Origin: Guadua angustifolia | Taxonomy: Eukaryota; Streptophyta; Magnoliopsida; Poales; Poaceae | DNA length: 64,000 bases | Direction of reading: 5' to 3' | NCBI GenBank assembly: GCA_036346375.1 | Contig: CM070515.1 | Coordinates: 17,258,423 to 17,322,422, forward strand | Part shown: positions 1-12,649 of the stretch, one piece after another | Position numbering within the stretch: the first letter of the stretch is position 1 | Layout: each line of letters starts with the position of its first letter | Translations under genes and position numbers: made by a program | The notes under the pieces: generated by a model | What the model was told of the DNA's origin: nothing | Database searches by the model: none | The model's input: the letters and a program-made list of their open reading frames with translations, nothing else

Positions 1-536
1 GGCGGAAGGCCCAAAATTTTGGAGCGACGACCTGCAATATTACAATTATAGTTAATTATTCTTTCCTGATTTACAACTAGCCATATCTCTCTAAATATAG
101 CTAATTATTATAGCAAAATCCCTGATTATTGTTGGTAATTAATAGCCGACCAATCATTCCTTTTGTAAATCAGGAAAGAATAATTGGCCCCTTTCTCTGA
201 GGCGACTGACCACGCGGCCATGGCATGCGCGACGAAGTGGGCGGCGAGGAAGCGAACTCCACAGCGTGCGCTGCGGGCATGGCGAGAGGAAGAGGAACGC
301 GAGCTGGTAATATAAATTGCAAAAAGGGATAAAAATGATTGATTGATTTTTGAGATTGATAATATATATTGCTACGTATAATATATTTGGTTTTAATTCA
401 TACCGGAGAAGAAACCATAAAAACTTTTGTAATCGGGATAAATAGATGTTTGATCTTGTAGCACAATTTTCTTTTATTGTTTGACCTTTATGTTTTGTTA
501 CTAATTTTATTTTTCATAGCAACGCACGGGCATGAT

Positions 537-541
537 CTAGT
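537..541 (+). mobile_element. Putative Helitron 3' terminus
   Basis: The bases leading up to 541 read GCAACGCACGGGCATGAT followed by CTAGT, which fits the CTRRT 3' end of Helitrons and the GCACGGGC-rich tail of grass families. The next base is T, as expected for insertion between A and T. The hairpin normally found 10-12 nt upstream is only partial here, and the 5' end lies outside the window or was not recognised. Bases 1-536 would be the element's 3' part: AT-rich, no gene seen. Confidence 0.5.
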
Positions 542-1339
542 TAGATTTAAACGATAGTAAAACAAGTAATAGTAATAATAACTTTCAGGTATTTCTCAAG
601 AGTAATTTGGCCCACAGCCCTAAATCATATTCCAAACTTTTTTTGGCTCACAGCCCTCCCCTCTCAAGTTTTATTTTGTAAAATCTAACTCTTGACTGTA
701 ATTCTCGAGCATTGTCCATTATTGCAGATATGGCTATCTGAATAGATTACACTCTGTAGAGGTTATGCACTGTACCCACATGATATGATCAAAATATACT
801 GTCAGCCAAACGACATACCCATTGACGTGTGAATAGAAGATCATAACAAAACATTTCCAAAACTTTGTCTTAACACTGGCCCTCTCGTTAAGTCTGACTC
901 GTATTCCTTCTCTCACCAAGAGCAGAAAAATAAGAGAGATTTACCATTGGACAGATGTGAGGCTGTAACAACCCAAAATTTCAGCTTTTTAATTAATTAA
1001 TATTATTTTATTGCTAAATATGATTTTTGTGATTCTTATGGATTTATTGGATTTTCTGAGATTTATTTAAATCATTTCGAATTAGTATATATGGTCTTTG
1101 TTAAGAAATATTTATAAAAAAGGAAATTTAAAATAAAGTCTGCCCAAAAATATTTTATTTGAGTATAGAAGGTCTCGAAGTATTTTTGGGAAGTTTTCTT
1201 TCTCTAGGATTGAACCGGATTAGGAATAGGCCGATTGATTTTCATTGCAGTTCGGATCAAGTCTTCGCATGTTGCATCGGGGCTGTCTGTTTCGCTGCAT
1301 GGATGGATGGGATTGGCTCTCAGTGCCGCCGACTCCTTC

Positions 1340-1600
1340 GGCAAGGAATCGAAGTCCATCCGCGCGGGAAAAAGGACGGCGTGGCCATTTCAATCGCGCT
1401 GGCGCCAAGTCTTCGACGGCTTGGATCGAGACTTTTTCGGGCGCACGGGAAAAAGGGACAGCTGGGCTGTGGGCCAGCGCGTGGCCGAGTTAGGCAAGAA
1501 CTGGAGTTCCATCGGGCGGGAGAAGGACACGCGCTGGCGTTGGCACCGAATTTGGTAGGGGACTCGGAGTCCGTCCGGGCGAGAGAAGGACACTCGGTCC
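1340..1600 (+). repeat. Degenerate repeats upstream of an LTR TATA box
   Basis: Four diverged copies of a block reading roughly TCGGAGTCCATCCGGGCGGGAGAAGGACAC lie at about 1340-1380, 1430-1460, 1505-1535 and 1560-1595, immediately before the TATA-like sequence. They sit where the U3 enhancer region of this solo LTR would be. They also create several overlapping spurious ORFs in this GC-rich stretch. Confidence 0.55.
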
Positions 1601-1607
1601 TATTTAA
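1601..1607 (+). promoter_or_regulatory. TATA-like box of the solo LTR
   Basis: CCTATTTAAACTGC follows the GC-rich repeats and precedes a GC-rich leader. This is the expected place for the U3/R promoter of a gypsy LTR about 640 bp from its start. It is assigned from composition and position only. Confidence 0.4.
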
Positions 1608-2959
1608 ACTGCGCCCAGGCATCGATTGGAGGAACGGAGCGACCAAAAAGAAATTGCGAAGGCCGGTTTACCGAAGTTCACGCGTGGGTCAAGAAGTAGC
1701 AGCGCCGTCGTCGGAAGAATTGGGCGGCAAGGGAAAAACCAAGAGCGCGTGAGCCAGTCACGCCGTCATCTGAGGAGAATCGCGAGGAACAGCAGCGCCG
1801 CCGGGAGAATTCCGAGCGCACTGCCGAGTTGTCGCCAAGAAGCCTTGGGATCGTGTCGCCTTGTCGAGAAGTATTCCGTGCGCACAGTCGTACACCGGAG
1901 CATCGCCGGGAATCAACGGAGCGCCGTGAGGAAGGTCATCGTCTTCGTCTTAGGTGGATTCAAATCGTAGTGGCCCCATCATTGATCAGGAGCTTCGTCG
2001 GCTGTCGGATCTTCACCGAGCGATCGGGATTAAGTCGCAACGATTCGAACCGGTAAGCGTTTAGATTAAAACGTGACCGTCGGATTTGGATCGGGCAGTT
2101 GATATTAAGCCCGTAGGAGATTTAACCGGAGCCGTTAGATTAGGATCTAAGGGTCCAGATTTTGCTAGCCGAGGCGGGAAAAACGGTATTTTCTTAATAA
2201 AAATAATTTCATTAATTCGGATTTTAGTATGTTGGAGATTTTTCAGGATTTTAAAATCTCTAAATGCTATAACTTTTGCATAGGAACTCTGATTGAGGTG
2301 ATTCAAATTCCTAAAAATTTGTAAAATTTAGATCTTTATAATGGTGGCTTTTATTTGAATTTTTGAGTTTATTTGCTCCTTGGTTTTGGTGTTTATTTGC
2401 TATTTCTTCTCGATTCGCGTAGACGTTGAACTGAGCGAGGTTTCGGAGGAGGAATTATTAATTCAAGAGCAAACCTCGGAGCAATACCAGGAGCTTAAGC
2501 AAGGCAAGTTGTGCTTTGATCATGTTGCACCCATAAATTAGATTGCATGCTATTTTAGTTTACCTTATCACTTGTTATTTCATGAGTACAAATGATTTTG
2601 ACCTAGATTGGGATTTAGATATTATACCCTCTTGAATTACACTCTACCTTGTTAAATTATATGCCATGATCCACTTGTCACCCTAGGTTGGTTAATTATA
2701 GTTGGTTAATAGAAAATCAACATGGATGGTTAGAACGGAATAGAATTGCTTAGCCATGCCACGCTATCACATACTCATGGAATATTGTTTATTAATCTTG
2801 ACTAATGGAATATGGAACTATGATGATAATTTGTGGGCCATGTGTGGTCGCACAAAGAGATTAAGTTGTTGTGACAGCGGAGTCACGCAACGATGTTGAT
2901 TTGTGAAGAGCACGTGGTGTTTGGTAATCAACTGGGGTCGGAAAAATGATTTAGACTGA

Positions 2960-3125
2960 GGTAAGTGGCAAGATTGTTTCTGGTGGGCCAAGAGTGGCAA
3001 TTGGGATGTCAGATTTGGTGGGCCAAGACCGCAATTGGGATGTCGATTTGGTTTTAGTGGGCCAAGAGTGGCAATTGGGTGATGATTTGGTGGGCCAAGA
3101 GTGGCAATTGGGCGGTCGATTTGGT
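2960..3125 (+). repeat. Short tandem repeat, unit GTGGGCCAAGAGTGGCAATTGGG
   Basis: Four imperfect copies of a 40-60 bp unit built on GGTGGGCCAAGAGTGGCAAT lie inside the solo LTR. A diverged counterpart occurs at 18700-18760 in the related LTR as one or two units, so the expansion looks specific to this copy. Confidence 0.7.
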
Positions 3126-6078
3126 TTTATGACATGTTGTTGTGATGAACTTTTGGTTGGTCTTGCCTCGGTCAACTAAGGGTTTAGACTTTTGCAAAAC
3201 AAAACTTGGGATGGATGGCAGGTTGCCATGGGAGGTTGAATCTTGACTTAGGATTGGAAACTTGGTTTACTTGGGAAATACTGAATCTATCTATTACTGT
3301 TATTTGTTGTACTGTCATTTCAATCTATATACTGTACTTGCTTATAAATGCTGCTTAGTTGCAAATAACCATTGTTAGTCTTTCCTTTAGAATAAGCCTG
3401 CGTATAGCTATGATAGGATTGCATTCTGTGCACAACTTGTTGAGTACGTGTTGGTGTACTCACCTTTGCCTACAAACATCATCAGTGCTGAAGAAGGAGT
3501 ACCATGGAGGGACGAATGTTTAGGGTGCGAGCCTTGTCAGTTGCCTGTGGTATACTGAGGGGTTACCTACGTCTTCATTCCGCTGCAGTTCAATTTGTTG
3601 TTCAGCCTTATGAGGCATTGTTAAGTAAGTTGACCATAAGGTCATACAACTGGTAATATTTAATATATTATGTCTTTTATCTATTTATGTTGTGTATGAT
3701 TGTGATATTCACTAATGTTGAGCCTGTGTGCACTAGCGTGATCCTGGACTAGTGCAGTATACACAGAGGGTCCGGATTTGCATATTCGGGTCCCGACAAA
3801 GGCTATTACAGAGCACACCCAAGTCCCTTTCATAACCGCACACCAATTTTGGTTATCTTCTTGAGGCTTCCAATGTTAAGACTCAGCAACTTACTTAGTT
3901 AAGGCTATTTTATTCCTGACATATGGATGCATGTTTGACTCTGTTCAAAGGCTTGCGATGTTAAGTTCTTAATTGATCGAGGTAAGACTTCCAACAAACT
4001 CACAAAAACCACCTCACATCTATTCATAAAATATCATGTCAACATATCAACCCATTGCCACAAAGACTCATGATAATCCACAATCTCTTGCCAATTGCCC
4101 CAATCTAAATCATTTACTACCCTAGTTGACTATCGTGCAACACGTGCCATCAATAAGTCAACATTGTTACGTGATAACACATGTCATCACAACTCAATAT
4201 CATTATGTGACAACACTTGACACACCATTTCATAAATATGTTCCATATTTCATTAGTCAAGTTTGATTTGGTATTCCAAAAGACATGACTTATTGTACCA
4301 TGGCTAAGCTACTATACACGGTCTAACCAACCCACATTGGCATCTATTAGCAACCAATTAATAACGAATCATCCTAGGGCAACAAATAATCATGGAATAC
4401 AAATGACAAGGTAGAAATAGCTCAATTTGGTAGAATAACTAGATCCCAAACTATTTAACATAATTCTAAGTATAAAATATCATGCAATAATTTAAATCAA
4501 CATAGCATTTATAAAACTGAGTTCAACATGATCAAAGTATAACTTGCCTTAGAAAACATCTTATTTTTGATCTGATCCTTGCTCTTGGATCAACTCTTCA
4601 CTCTCGCAAGATCTAGGCACTTCGACTTTTATACAAATCAAGAAAAAACACCAAATAAATACCCAACTAGATAGCAAACAAACTCCAAAAATCAAATAAA
4701 ATTTACCGTTAAATATATCTCAATTTTACTAATTTTTAAAAACTTGAATCGCCTCAATCAAAGCTCATATGAGAAAGAATGGGCTCTCAAAAGATTTTAA
4801 ATAAAAAAATAGAAAATAGAGAAATCATTATTTTTCTCAAATTATTTTTCTATTGAAAATTTGATTAATGATGTCACTGCTAACATCAGCATAAAATAAA
4901 TTAACTTGAAAACCCCTAACGCTGACACGTGGGACCCGTGGTCCATGGACCCAGTCCACAAACCAAATCCGATCCATCATGGACTTGGTTCATGGTCCAC
5001 CGAGACTGTCATATGGGCCCATAAGGTGATGACATGGTTACCAACTCATCTACTAACGCAAGCAACCAAACCGACACGGCGCTGACTGAGCAACCATGTG
5101 GCTATCACATGTCACCTCGGGCCATGGCCACGTCGCTACACGATCGAGGGAACCTCGGTGACCAACCCTACGTCGATGCTTTACCAGAGCTGAGGAAGAT
5201 GACAAGGAAGACAATGCTGCAGTGACCAACCAGCAGCAAGATCCCATAGATCTGGAGTAACGCAACGTGACAACCTCGGATCTAAACCCAAACATGACAG
5301 AGACGGCTTGATGATAGCAAGATATTGTGAAAACCAATGGCGATGCAAACTTCAACTTTGGCAAGCTCTCTTGGGCAAACCATGTCGTCTCGGCGAAATC
5401 CACACGGTGAAAAGTTGCACAAGGTCACGTTGAACCTTAGAGGATGATCCGGTGCCCCTTAAATACCCTCGGTGTCTATGTAGAGCCCGGAGATCTCAAA
5501 TGTCGTGGTGGCGAACTCTTTCTCCAACACAGCGGTGGCTTCGAGCAGGAGATGACATCTTGGCCATACATGTGTCATCCATCCAGCAATGTCCCATCGC
5601 AAACAATGCGGCTCCATCCTAGACGTACATGCATCATCATCCAACAGTCGAAGGGTTACTCAATCTAGACACGATCGTTCGATCAAGATTCTAGGGCATG
5701 CAGTGAATGAGCTGAGGCTGGACCAGACCGGGCCAAGGCGCACACAGGACCGGGCCAAGATCAAATTCGGCCCAAACACTATAAGCATTTTCTAACCCTT
5801 TTCATTTAAAATAATTCCCAAAATTAGAATAACTTAAATAAAATAGTAAAATATTAGAAAAATTCTAAAAACCCTAGAAAATATTTTGAGACATTGAAAC
5901 TCAAATAAAATATTTTTATAAAAGTTTATTTAAAATTTTCAAATATTTAATTAATATCATATTAGGTGCAATTCAAATGTAATAAATAAAATCCAAATTA
6001 ATATAAAAAATCCTAAAATTCACAAAATGAATAAATAACAATATTAAATTGATAAAAGTTAAAAATTGGCATGTTACA

Positions 6079-9000
6079 TATATTACTCTATATATATCTG
6101 CATTATCCCTATATCTTTATCTGTTTCTGGCACGAATCCATCCCGTGTCTATATACTAAATAACCCAGATTCGTACCTGTACATGGCTAGCCTATAGCTA
6201 GTTTTGTATTTGTAAAAAAAATATGTGTTAGAATATGGAAAAAGTAATATCTGAATATATCCAACCTGTTTTCACCTCTAATTAAAATCTAATGTCATTA
6301 GCTTCTATTTGGTTTAGTGTGGGCTGTAATTGGGTTCCCCATAATGTGAGATACAGGCTAATACAAGCCCCTTTACATGCTACGTCGGGCATATTCGGAA
6401 TGGTTATCGCTTGCATGTGTACCGCCATCTCTCGACTCTCATATCAAATCCTCCTCCTCTGCTTCGATCCTTGCCCAAGCAGTTGCGAGTCAAGGCGGCG
6501 CTCATCGTGACCCCCTCCTCTATCGAGTACATGAAGTTTGCCGGTGATCCTACGCCTGCCTGCTCTCACCTTCTTCCTCCTCCAAACATAGATGAAGCCC
6601 TCACATAGCCTCCTCTCCCGCATCGCCCAAGTTGGATGCGATTTGATTCCATCTCGCCGGCTGCAACAGTTCTCTAAGATAGCAGCCCCTCCCAAGTCAC
6701 AACCTCCAACTCCCACCCACATTCTCATCTTCTTTCTCTCCATGTCTGTCGGCATATTTCGCCTGACAAGATTCCGCTAACAGAGTGTCTACTCCTTAGA
6801 CGGAAATTATGGTTCGGTAGAGGGCATCTTCGTGGCTGGAAACCCTAATGTCTCTCAAATGATGAGTTCGAGCGGCAAGAAGTCGGTGGACACACCGATC
6901 TACCGAGTTCGAGCCCGGTGTGGGTAATAGCCCTACGTCCTGCGAGTTCTTTGTTGAGGAAATGGGGGAAATATTTACAAAGGTGTTTCTTAGTGTCTGC
7001 TTTTCTATGCCTCTTGTTCTAACCAACCCCCCCGGCCTCCTTCATGCACCAGGGGGCCCTTATATAGACGAGCCACCCTGAGCAGGAGAAAAGGTGGCGC
7101 TATATTTATCTACACACATTAATTACATCCATTATTACAGCTTCCACGTCTACCCACGACTCATTTATTAAGCACGCCTCCGTGGCCTTGTCCTTCGAGC
7201 ATCATTTAATGTCGGTGAGAGACCTCGCCCGGTCCGCCCGGGACAGGACGCTTCTACGACGGGTTGGTGAGAGACGTCAGAGGGATGAGCCGCCGTCGTG
7301 TCGAATGCTGGACCCTTCACAATTAATGACTCTGACACGAGGTGCCAGGAGAGGGAAACTTCGAGGCGAAGCCTTCCCTTTATTCCTTTGGTTGCATTCG
7401 TGGCCTAACAAGGGGGGCCCAAACACCCGCCTGCTCGGCAGGCCGCCATGTGGGCTCCTCACTTGGCGGCGAGCATGCTTCGCCCGGCCGCCGCCAGGCG
7501 CCACGCAGCGCGCCCCGGCGGCGTGTATGCGTGATCGCCAGATCGACGCTAAGGGGTCGGCTCGCCCGGCGGCGGGCATCTCGCCCATTGCCGCCAGAGC
7601 GCCACATCGCGCTTCGCCCGTGAGCGTGGCATGCTCGCCATTGCCGCCAGTATGCCCATGAACCACTCGCCCATGAAAGGCGTCGTCGCCAGATCGTCAC
7701 GGGGCCACGTGGGCTTTAAATTGGGCCAAGCCGCTTTTTGGGCCTATTACTTTTCACGGCAGAAAGGGTACCCCGGTGCAAAGTACACCGACAACATCGA
7801 TGGGGTGTCGGCTTGCGAGGCAAGGAGGTGGTGTAGTGGAGGCGGCATGGACCGATGTGCACACACGGTTGGGTTGTCAAGCGAGCACGTAGTGGCTTGG
7901 GTGGCGTGGTTTGACGAGTGTGGTTGGTGAGGAGGCGGATTGGTTGGCGACCGCTATCATTGTTTTCAAGATTTGGTCATCTTCTCCCAAGTCGGCCATG
8001 CCCTGTCGTCTTCCCAAAAGCCAAGGTCTTCGTCCACACAGGTGACCAGGGGCATTCCAAATCTGGCAACACCTTCCTCATCCTCGCCAGCACACAACGT
8101 GCATCGACCGTCACACTCCATCCCGTCATGCAACAGTCGTGGCTTCGATTTTCTTCAAATTTGATTTTTTTGTGCTTTTTTTAGCCTTGTGAATGTTTTT
8201 TTTTTCTAATATAGCCCCCTTCAAAATTATTTATAGATTTAGCCCTTACGAGTCACCTCCCGTGCTCGAGGATCGGCAGTCTGCTTACTGTGACAAGATT
8301 ACTGCTGAGGTCTCCTTAATCGTAGGAATCAACTCCACTAATTAATCATTAATTTAATCATATTGTATCAATCAATCATTTAATTAAATCATTAATTAAT
8401 CAAATTCGTTAATTAATCCCCGTCCTTCCACGTCAGCCAACCACAGAACACGCCTATCGATTCCTTTCACACCAACCATGTGTGGAACCTGCCTATCGAT
8501 CTCTTCCACACTAGCCAATGTAGAAGCTGCCTGCCAAGGAAGTTGCCAGGTTCTCTCAACATGGCAGGTGTCTCGTGTTTTCTGTTGTGCCTTCCGAGCT
8601 CACATAGGGGCTAGTTTTGTAAATTCTAATGAAAAATGGCTAAATTTTTCAAAAAGAATTTTATGGGCCAGAAAAGCAACAACTTCTCTAAATTTTTGTT
8701 TTGGATAACAATTACAATGTGGTTTGATCTGAATCAAACGGTGTAATGAAATTTCATTCCTTTACCTAGTCAAACCAAACATATTTCGTGTCTAGCCCAG
8801 GGTTTTTTATTCCGGTTTGGGGAAAATTTACCAAAGAAATGAAAAGAGGGAAGAACTAAATTTCACGAATTTCGCTCAAATTTCATTCAAATTTGTTCAA
8901 ATTCGCTTGAATTTCATTCAAATTCGCTCAAATCCAAAAACCGCCTTCCGCTCGACCTAAATGGACGAATTGCGAAATTTATTTGAAATTAAAATCACTG

Positions 9001-9104
9001 GTCTAGCCCATGCCCTTCCCATTTGAAGTGTGTTTCGAAGCCCATCACGTTCATAGTCACGGTGTCCAACCAAACACTATGTAAGATAATACCTATCAAG
9101 TATA
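6079..9104. other. Intergenic repeats, no gene recognised
   Basis: Bases 6079-6290 are AT-rich. Bases 6780-7750 are GC-rich. On the minus strand at about 7055-7068 they contain CGTCTATATAAGGG, a TATA-like box followed by a GC-rich leader, suggesting a piece of a minus-strand LTR, but no TG...CA ends or TSD were found. Bases 8330-8410 are short repeats of ATTAATTAATCA. Bases 8860-8950 are a simple iteration of AAATTCGCTCAAATTTCATTC. The GC-rich open frames at 7180-7700 overlap on both strands and carry no recognised domain. Confidence 0.4.
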
Positions 9105-9338
9105 AGGGTGAGTTTGATTGCATATACCAAGTGATACATGTATGAGATGATTTAAGAAAAAACTTATTCATGTATTTGGTTGTTTGAATGAAACTATACT
9201 ATCGTGGATGATAGAATACAAATTTAAGAAGTATTCTCTATAGATGTTGAACTATTCAATTCATCCAAAACAATATAATCAAATGGTACAGAATCATCCC
9301 ATTCCATTTAATCTTATCCCATTAATCAAAGACACCCT
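9105..9338. mobile_element. MITE with TIR AGGGTG..TTTGATT
   Basis: The left end AGGGTGAGTTTGATTGCATA is mirrored by the right end, whose reverse complement reads AGGGTGTCTTTGATTAATGG. The interior has no coding potential and is AT-rich, with fragments such as GATGATTTAAG. The ends suggest a Tourist- or hAT-like MITE, but no clear TSD could be set. Confidence 0.5.
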
Positions 9339-10009
9339 AAGATAACATGGCCGATGGTGACTGTATCTGTGTACTCGATGTCAATGCCGTAGAAGGAAGT
9401 ACGCGTAGAAGCAGCACCTCGTAATCTCAGGGCCTGTTTGTTTCAGTTTTGGATTCTCTAAAAACTGATTCTAGATTATGGTTGTAGAGAAGCTGATTCT
9501 CTAAAAGTTGGAATCCAAAAGTACATATGAAGTGGATTGTGAATTCTAGTGTATATAGGTGTGCTGAATTGTAAGAATCGGATTCTAGAATTAAACTGTT
9601 TATTTTTTATTCTACTTTTGGAATCAGAATATAGAATCAAAGCTAAAATAAAGAGACCCTCGATACGAAGAAACAGGATAGTACGATTGTCCAACTGGAA
9701 ATACAAAATTAGTTACCCCATCTATTGGATGCCAGCTTACAGACGACCATACGCGTCAACAAAAAGATACACTCGTTTGCTTTAATTAGGGGTTCATTTA
9801 TCCCTTAGTATTAATTAGTATATTTGAATTGATAAATATACGAAGCAATAAAAATATTTCTGTGCACCGCTGGATCCCTATCCAACGGCCGTGGTCGTCA
9901 TATGGCCCGCCGACGTGAGACGATAACGTAATTGATCTTTCTTTTGCAAGTAATTAATCGTTAACCTCTTTCCCCCTTACTTCCTTCCGCGTGTCTGTTC
10001 ATACCCTTT

Positions 10010-10016
10010 TTATACC
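10010..10016 (+). promoter_or_regulatory. TATA box of the AGP gene
   Basis: CCTTTTTATACCCGC lies about 115 bp upstream of the ATG at 10126. It is followed by a CT/CA-rich leader with CTCACCACCTCGCCGCC, typical of a grass 5' UTR. Confidence 0.55.
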
Positions 10017-10125
10017 CGCTCCAGACTTGCAACTTGCAAGCAGCGCCTCCCCTACTTGTGAACCCACCACCTCAAAACCCAAACCCTAGTAGCTCTCCTC
10101 ACTCACCACCTCGCCGCCTCCCCCC

Positions 10126-10547
10126 ATGGCGCGCCTCCACCTCGTGGCCGTGGCCATGGCCGTGCTCTTCGTCGCCGCCTCCGCGCAGGCGCCCGGCCCC
10201 TCCCCGACGCCCGCTCCCAGGGCCCAGCCTCCGGCGACCCCTCCTCCTGCCGCGGCGCCGGTGCCCCCTCCCGCGAAGCCTCCGGCGACGCCTCCCCAGG
10301 CCAACGCCCCCGCGCCTGCCCCTGAAGGCCCCAGCTCCGGCCCCGAAGGCCCCAGCTCCGGCCCCCAAGGCCGGCCCCCTGCCCCGACCGCCCCTCGCCG
10401 CCTGCCCCGGCGCCGGGCTCGAGCTCCCAGTCTCCGGCCGTGCCCCCGGGGGCCTCCCCTCCGCCACCGAGCGCCGCGACCGGTGTCGCCCCCGCCGCCA
10501 CGTGGTCCGCCGCCGCCGCCGTGGCGGCTGTCGCGGTCTTCTACTGA
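10126..10547 (+). pseudogene. Classical arabinogalactan protein (AGP), frame broken by small indels
   Basis: The start at 10126 gives a clear signal peptide, MARLHLVAVAMAVLFVAASA, followed by a Pro/Ala/Ser-rich core (QAPGPSPTPAPRAQPPATPP) whose AP/SP/TP dipeptides are the hydroxyproline O-glycosylation sites of classical AGPs. A GPI-type C-terminus ending WSAAAAVAAVAVFY and a TGA at 10545 lies in another frame. Lining up the AP-rich core suggests one extra base near 10324 and two missing bases near 10377 and 10390. With those allowed, the whole is about 140 residues, normal for this family. It would be secreted, glycosylated and membrane-anchored outside the plasma membrane. The broken frame could be a pseudogene or uncorrected sequencing indels in a GC-rich repeat. 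The family call is firm; the exact member is not known. Confidence 0.8.
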
Positions 10548-11379
10548 GGAGATCTGCGCCTCCCCGAGATGAGATCCTCGCCTCCTCCGCCGCTGATGCT
10601 CTATATCACCTCCACTGTCATTAGTGCTATCGTTCTTGCTCTTGCTTTTGGGTTGGATGTTTATTTCATTCGGTTTAGTCTAGGGACCCGTCAGATCTTA
10701 GCCTTTGCGCGTGCGTGTGTGAGACAGAGATACATCCTACTGCTGTGGCTTGCCATTGTATAATTCCCCGTTTGTTGTGTAGCGCATTCTTTATTTCACC
10801 ATCTTTGCTCGCTCGATCATTGCTTGTTCGTCCAGATCCGGAGAACTGGAGCCCCCGGTCCAGGTCTCCAGATCTGCTCAGATTTTTCTTCTTTCTGTAG
10901 CAGTGGTAGCATTAAGCAGGCATTTGTTTGGATTCGATCAATTTTCCCCTGCTTTTTGTGAGCGAGAGTGATGGAGTTTCGTGACGTTGGTGGCCAGCTG
11001 GGGAGCAACATGGTAGAGACTAGAGAGGCGGTGGAGAAGCGCTGCCAGGTCTGGAATTGTGGAGTTCCACCGGCACGTGGCGGTGGCGGGGCCCGTGGCC
11101 GCTGCCTGCGGCTACGTGTGCGTGTGGCGGTGCTTCCACGACAATCGCGCCTGATGGCGACGACGGTTTTGGTGCGGTTGGTGCGTTTGCGCCGTGGCGC
11201 GTCAAAAACATCGGCGGAGAGCGTACTTGTATTATGTCGGTATAGCAAGCCAGCCAGATGGCGTGCAGGGTAAAAGTTTGTACTGTGTGTTAACTGTAGT
11301 CAACTATTTTTTTAGGATAAACCGCAGACAACTAAATTTGGGTTGTAACTAACGACACAGATTATAGAGTACGAGCTTA
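10548..11379. other. 3' region of the AGP gene and unassigned sequence
   Basis: A T-rich 3' UTR-like sequence runs to about 10900. Bases 10960-11280 are GC-rich with overlapping open frames on both strands and no recognised domain. Confidence 0.3.
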
Positions 11380-11651
11380 GAGTATGTACAATGGTCTATA
11401 TCACCAGTCTCTAAGCTATATCATGTAGAATAAAAAATATGTGGATGAGAGAGGGTGTATCTAGAGAGTTGAGCCGTCTTTTAAACTAGAGTCGACTCTA
11501 GTACGAGAACCAAGACAGGTTGTGTCTAGGAAGAAACTGTCTATTCATAAATGAGTTGTCTATATCATTGCATGGGTTGTTTCTAACGATGTCTATAAAT
11601 GACATGTTAGCTTGTTATATACAGCAGTTGTTTATACCATTGTACATACTT
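11380..11651. mobile_element. Tourist-like MITE (PIF/Harbinger), TSD TTA
   Basis: The 272-bp element has TIRs GAGTATGTACAATGGTCTATA and, at the right end, TATACCATTGTACATACTT. The flanks are TTA at 11377-11379 and TTA at 11652-11654, the PIF/Harbinger TSD. It is non-coding. Confidence 0.8.
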
Positions 11652-12459
11652 TTATGGTAAGCTTAGCTAGAGTGCCCGATCAGACTGTAGTGAGTGAAGG
11701 GCCGTGCTTTTTTGGACGATAGGAGGCTGTTCTACCATCTGGGAGTGCAGCTGGAAACAGGCGCTGAGCACTTATCCTTTCACAGATAGTCCGTGCAGGC
11801 CATCGCCGTAATAGATGAAGCAATTGTAGCAAATTATTACGCTGAGCTACGTGTTTTCTTAGTGTAACATAGACGATATTTCAGGTTTCCCAAACAGTCT
11901 TTACAGCTATTCTTTTCCCCTTCTGCTTTTGCTTTGGGGAATAGGGACGAGAGGCTGTCATGCTGCGGCCAGCTAAAAGTCGCTAATCCTAGTATCCGTG
12001 CTGATCATGTGACCATCAAAGTTTAGCTACGCGTGTAGGCGTCGAATTCTTCTTTCCTTCTTCTATCTGTACGAGTCCGATTGGTTCAACGAAGAAGGGT
12101 CGGCCCCAGACTTCCACATGGATCCGCATGATATCATGAGAAAGAATGAGAAGCCTCCCGCCGTTTCATTTCCCGCGTATGTGGGGGACCACTCGTCGGC
12201 GTCAGCGCCGGCCGGCCCCGACTCCCGAAATCGCGTTGTGACGACGCGACGGACGAAGACCTTTGGGGGGTGGGGTCGTGCGTAACAGCGGGACTGTTTG
12301 TTCCTTCGGCAATGCTAAACCTTGGCAACGTAAGACCTGGGGAAAAAAATGGTGTTTGGATTGTGGTCATATCAATTAGCAGGCAATGCCAAAATTGGGG
12401 CATAACTTTTTAGATACAAAAGGGTCACACAATCCACACACACCATAGTTACACACCAC

Positions 12460-12649
12460 GAGGGTTAACAAAACCGATGAAAACCGTGATTTTTAACTTT
12501 ACTGTTTCGGTTCGAGTTCCAAAACTACTCGGTAAACCGTTCTAATTAAAAAAATTTAAAAATTTTGAAAAAAAGGGTTTTTGACGGTTTTTGTGAAAAC
12601 CATACCGCGAATTTCGCTGCGTTTTTTTATTTCAGTTTTGTTAACCCTG
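12460..12649. mobile_element. hAT-type MITE, TIR (C/G)AGGGTTAACAAAAC, TSD CACACCAC
   Basis: The 190-bp element starts GAGGGTTAACAAAACCG and ends CAGTTTTGTTAACCCTG. The 8-bp TSD CACACCAC is exact at 12452-12459 and 12650-12657. The interior is non-coding with AAAACCG/CGGTTTT motifs. Related copies lie at 26442-26784 and probably 36049-36397. Confidence 0.9.

Larger units (their letters stand above)
964..3798 (+). mobile_element. Solo LTR (gypsy-type, TGTAACAACCC...CCCGACA)
   Basis: This 2,835-bp sequence starts TGTAACAACCCAAAATTT and ends GGGTCCCGACA, the canonical TG...CA. It is flanked by GAGGC (959-963) and AAGGC (3799-3803), a TSD with one mismatch. It has no internal domain, primer-binding site or polypurine tract, so it is a solo LTR left by unequal recombination. 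It resembles the LTR at 16345-19872 in its GATTGAGGTGATTCAAAT block, its GATCCTGGACTAGTGCAG block near the end, and its terminal GGTCCGGATTTG block. The flanking sequence is another family member in the opposite orientation. Confidence 0.85.
557..6078 (-). mobile_element. Inverted gypsy-type LTR remnant, interrupted by a solo LTR
   Basis: Bases about 557-963 and 3799-6078 read on the minus strand as one LTR of about 2.7 kb. It is collinear with the LTR at 16345-19872: for example, 670-780 match the reverse complement of 19200-19240, and 3930-3975 match that of 18825-18860. It begins at 6078 with TGTAACATGCCAA. Its 3' end is missing at about 557, next to the Helitron end. A solo LTR (964-3798) is inserted in it. 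No coding potential is visible. Confidence 0.75.

Noticed and set aside
1159..1752. 197-residue open frame (+)
   Set aside because: Lies in the GC-rich U3 region of a solo LTR, overlaps frames on both strands and reads through degenerate repeats. Chance frame.
7182..7700. GC-rich open frames on both strands, up to 159 residues
   Set aside because: No domain or start context; frames mirror each other as GC-rich sequence does.
9432..9790. Possible MITE beginning GGGCCTGTTTGTTTCAG
   Set aside because: The left end looks like a MITE but no mirrored right end or TSD could be found.
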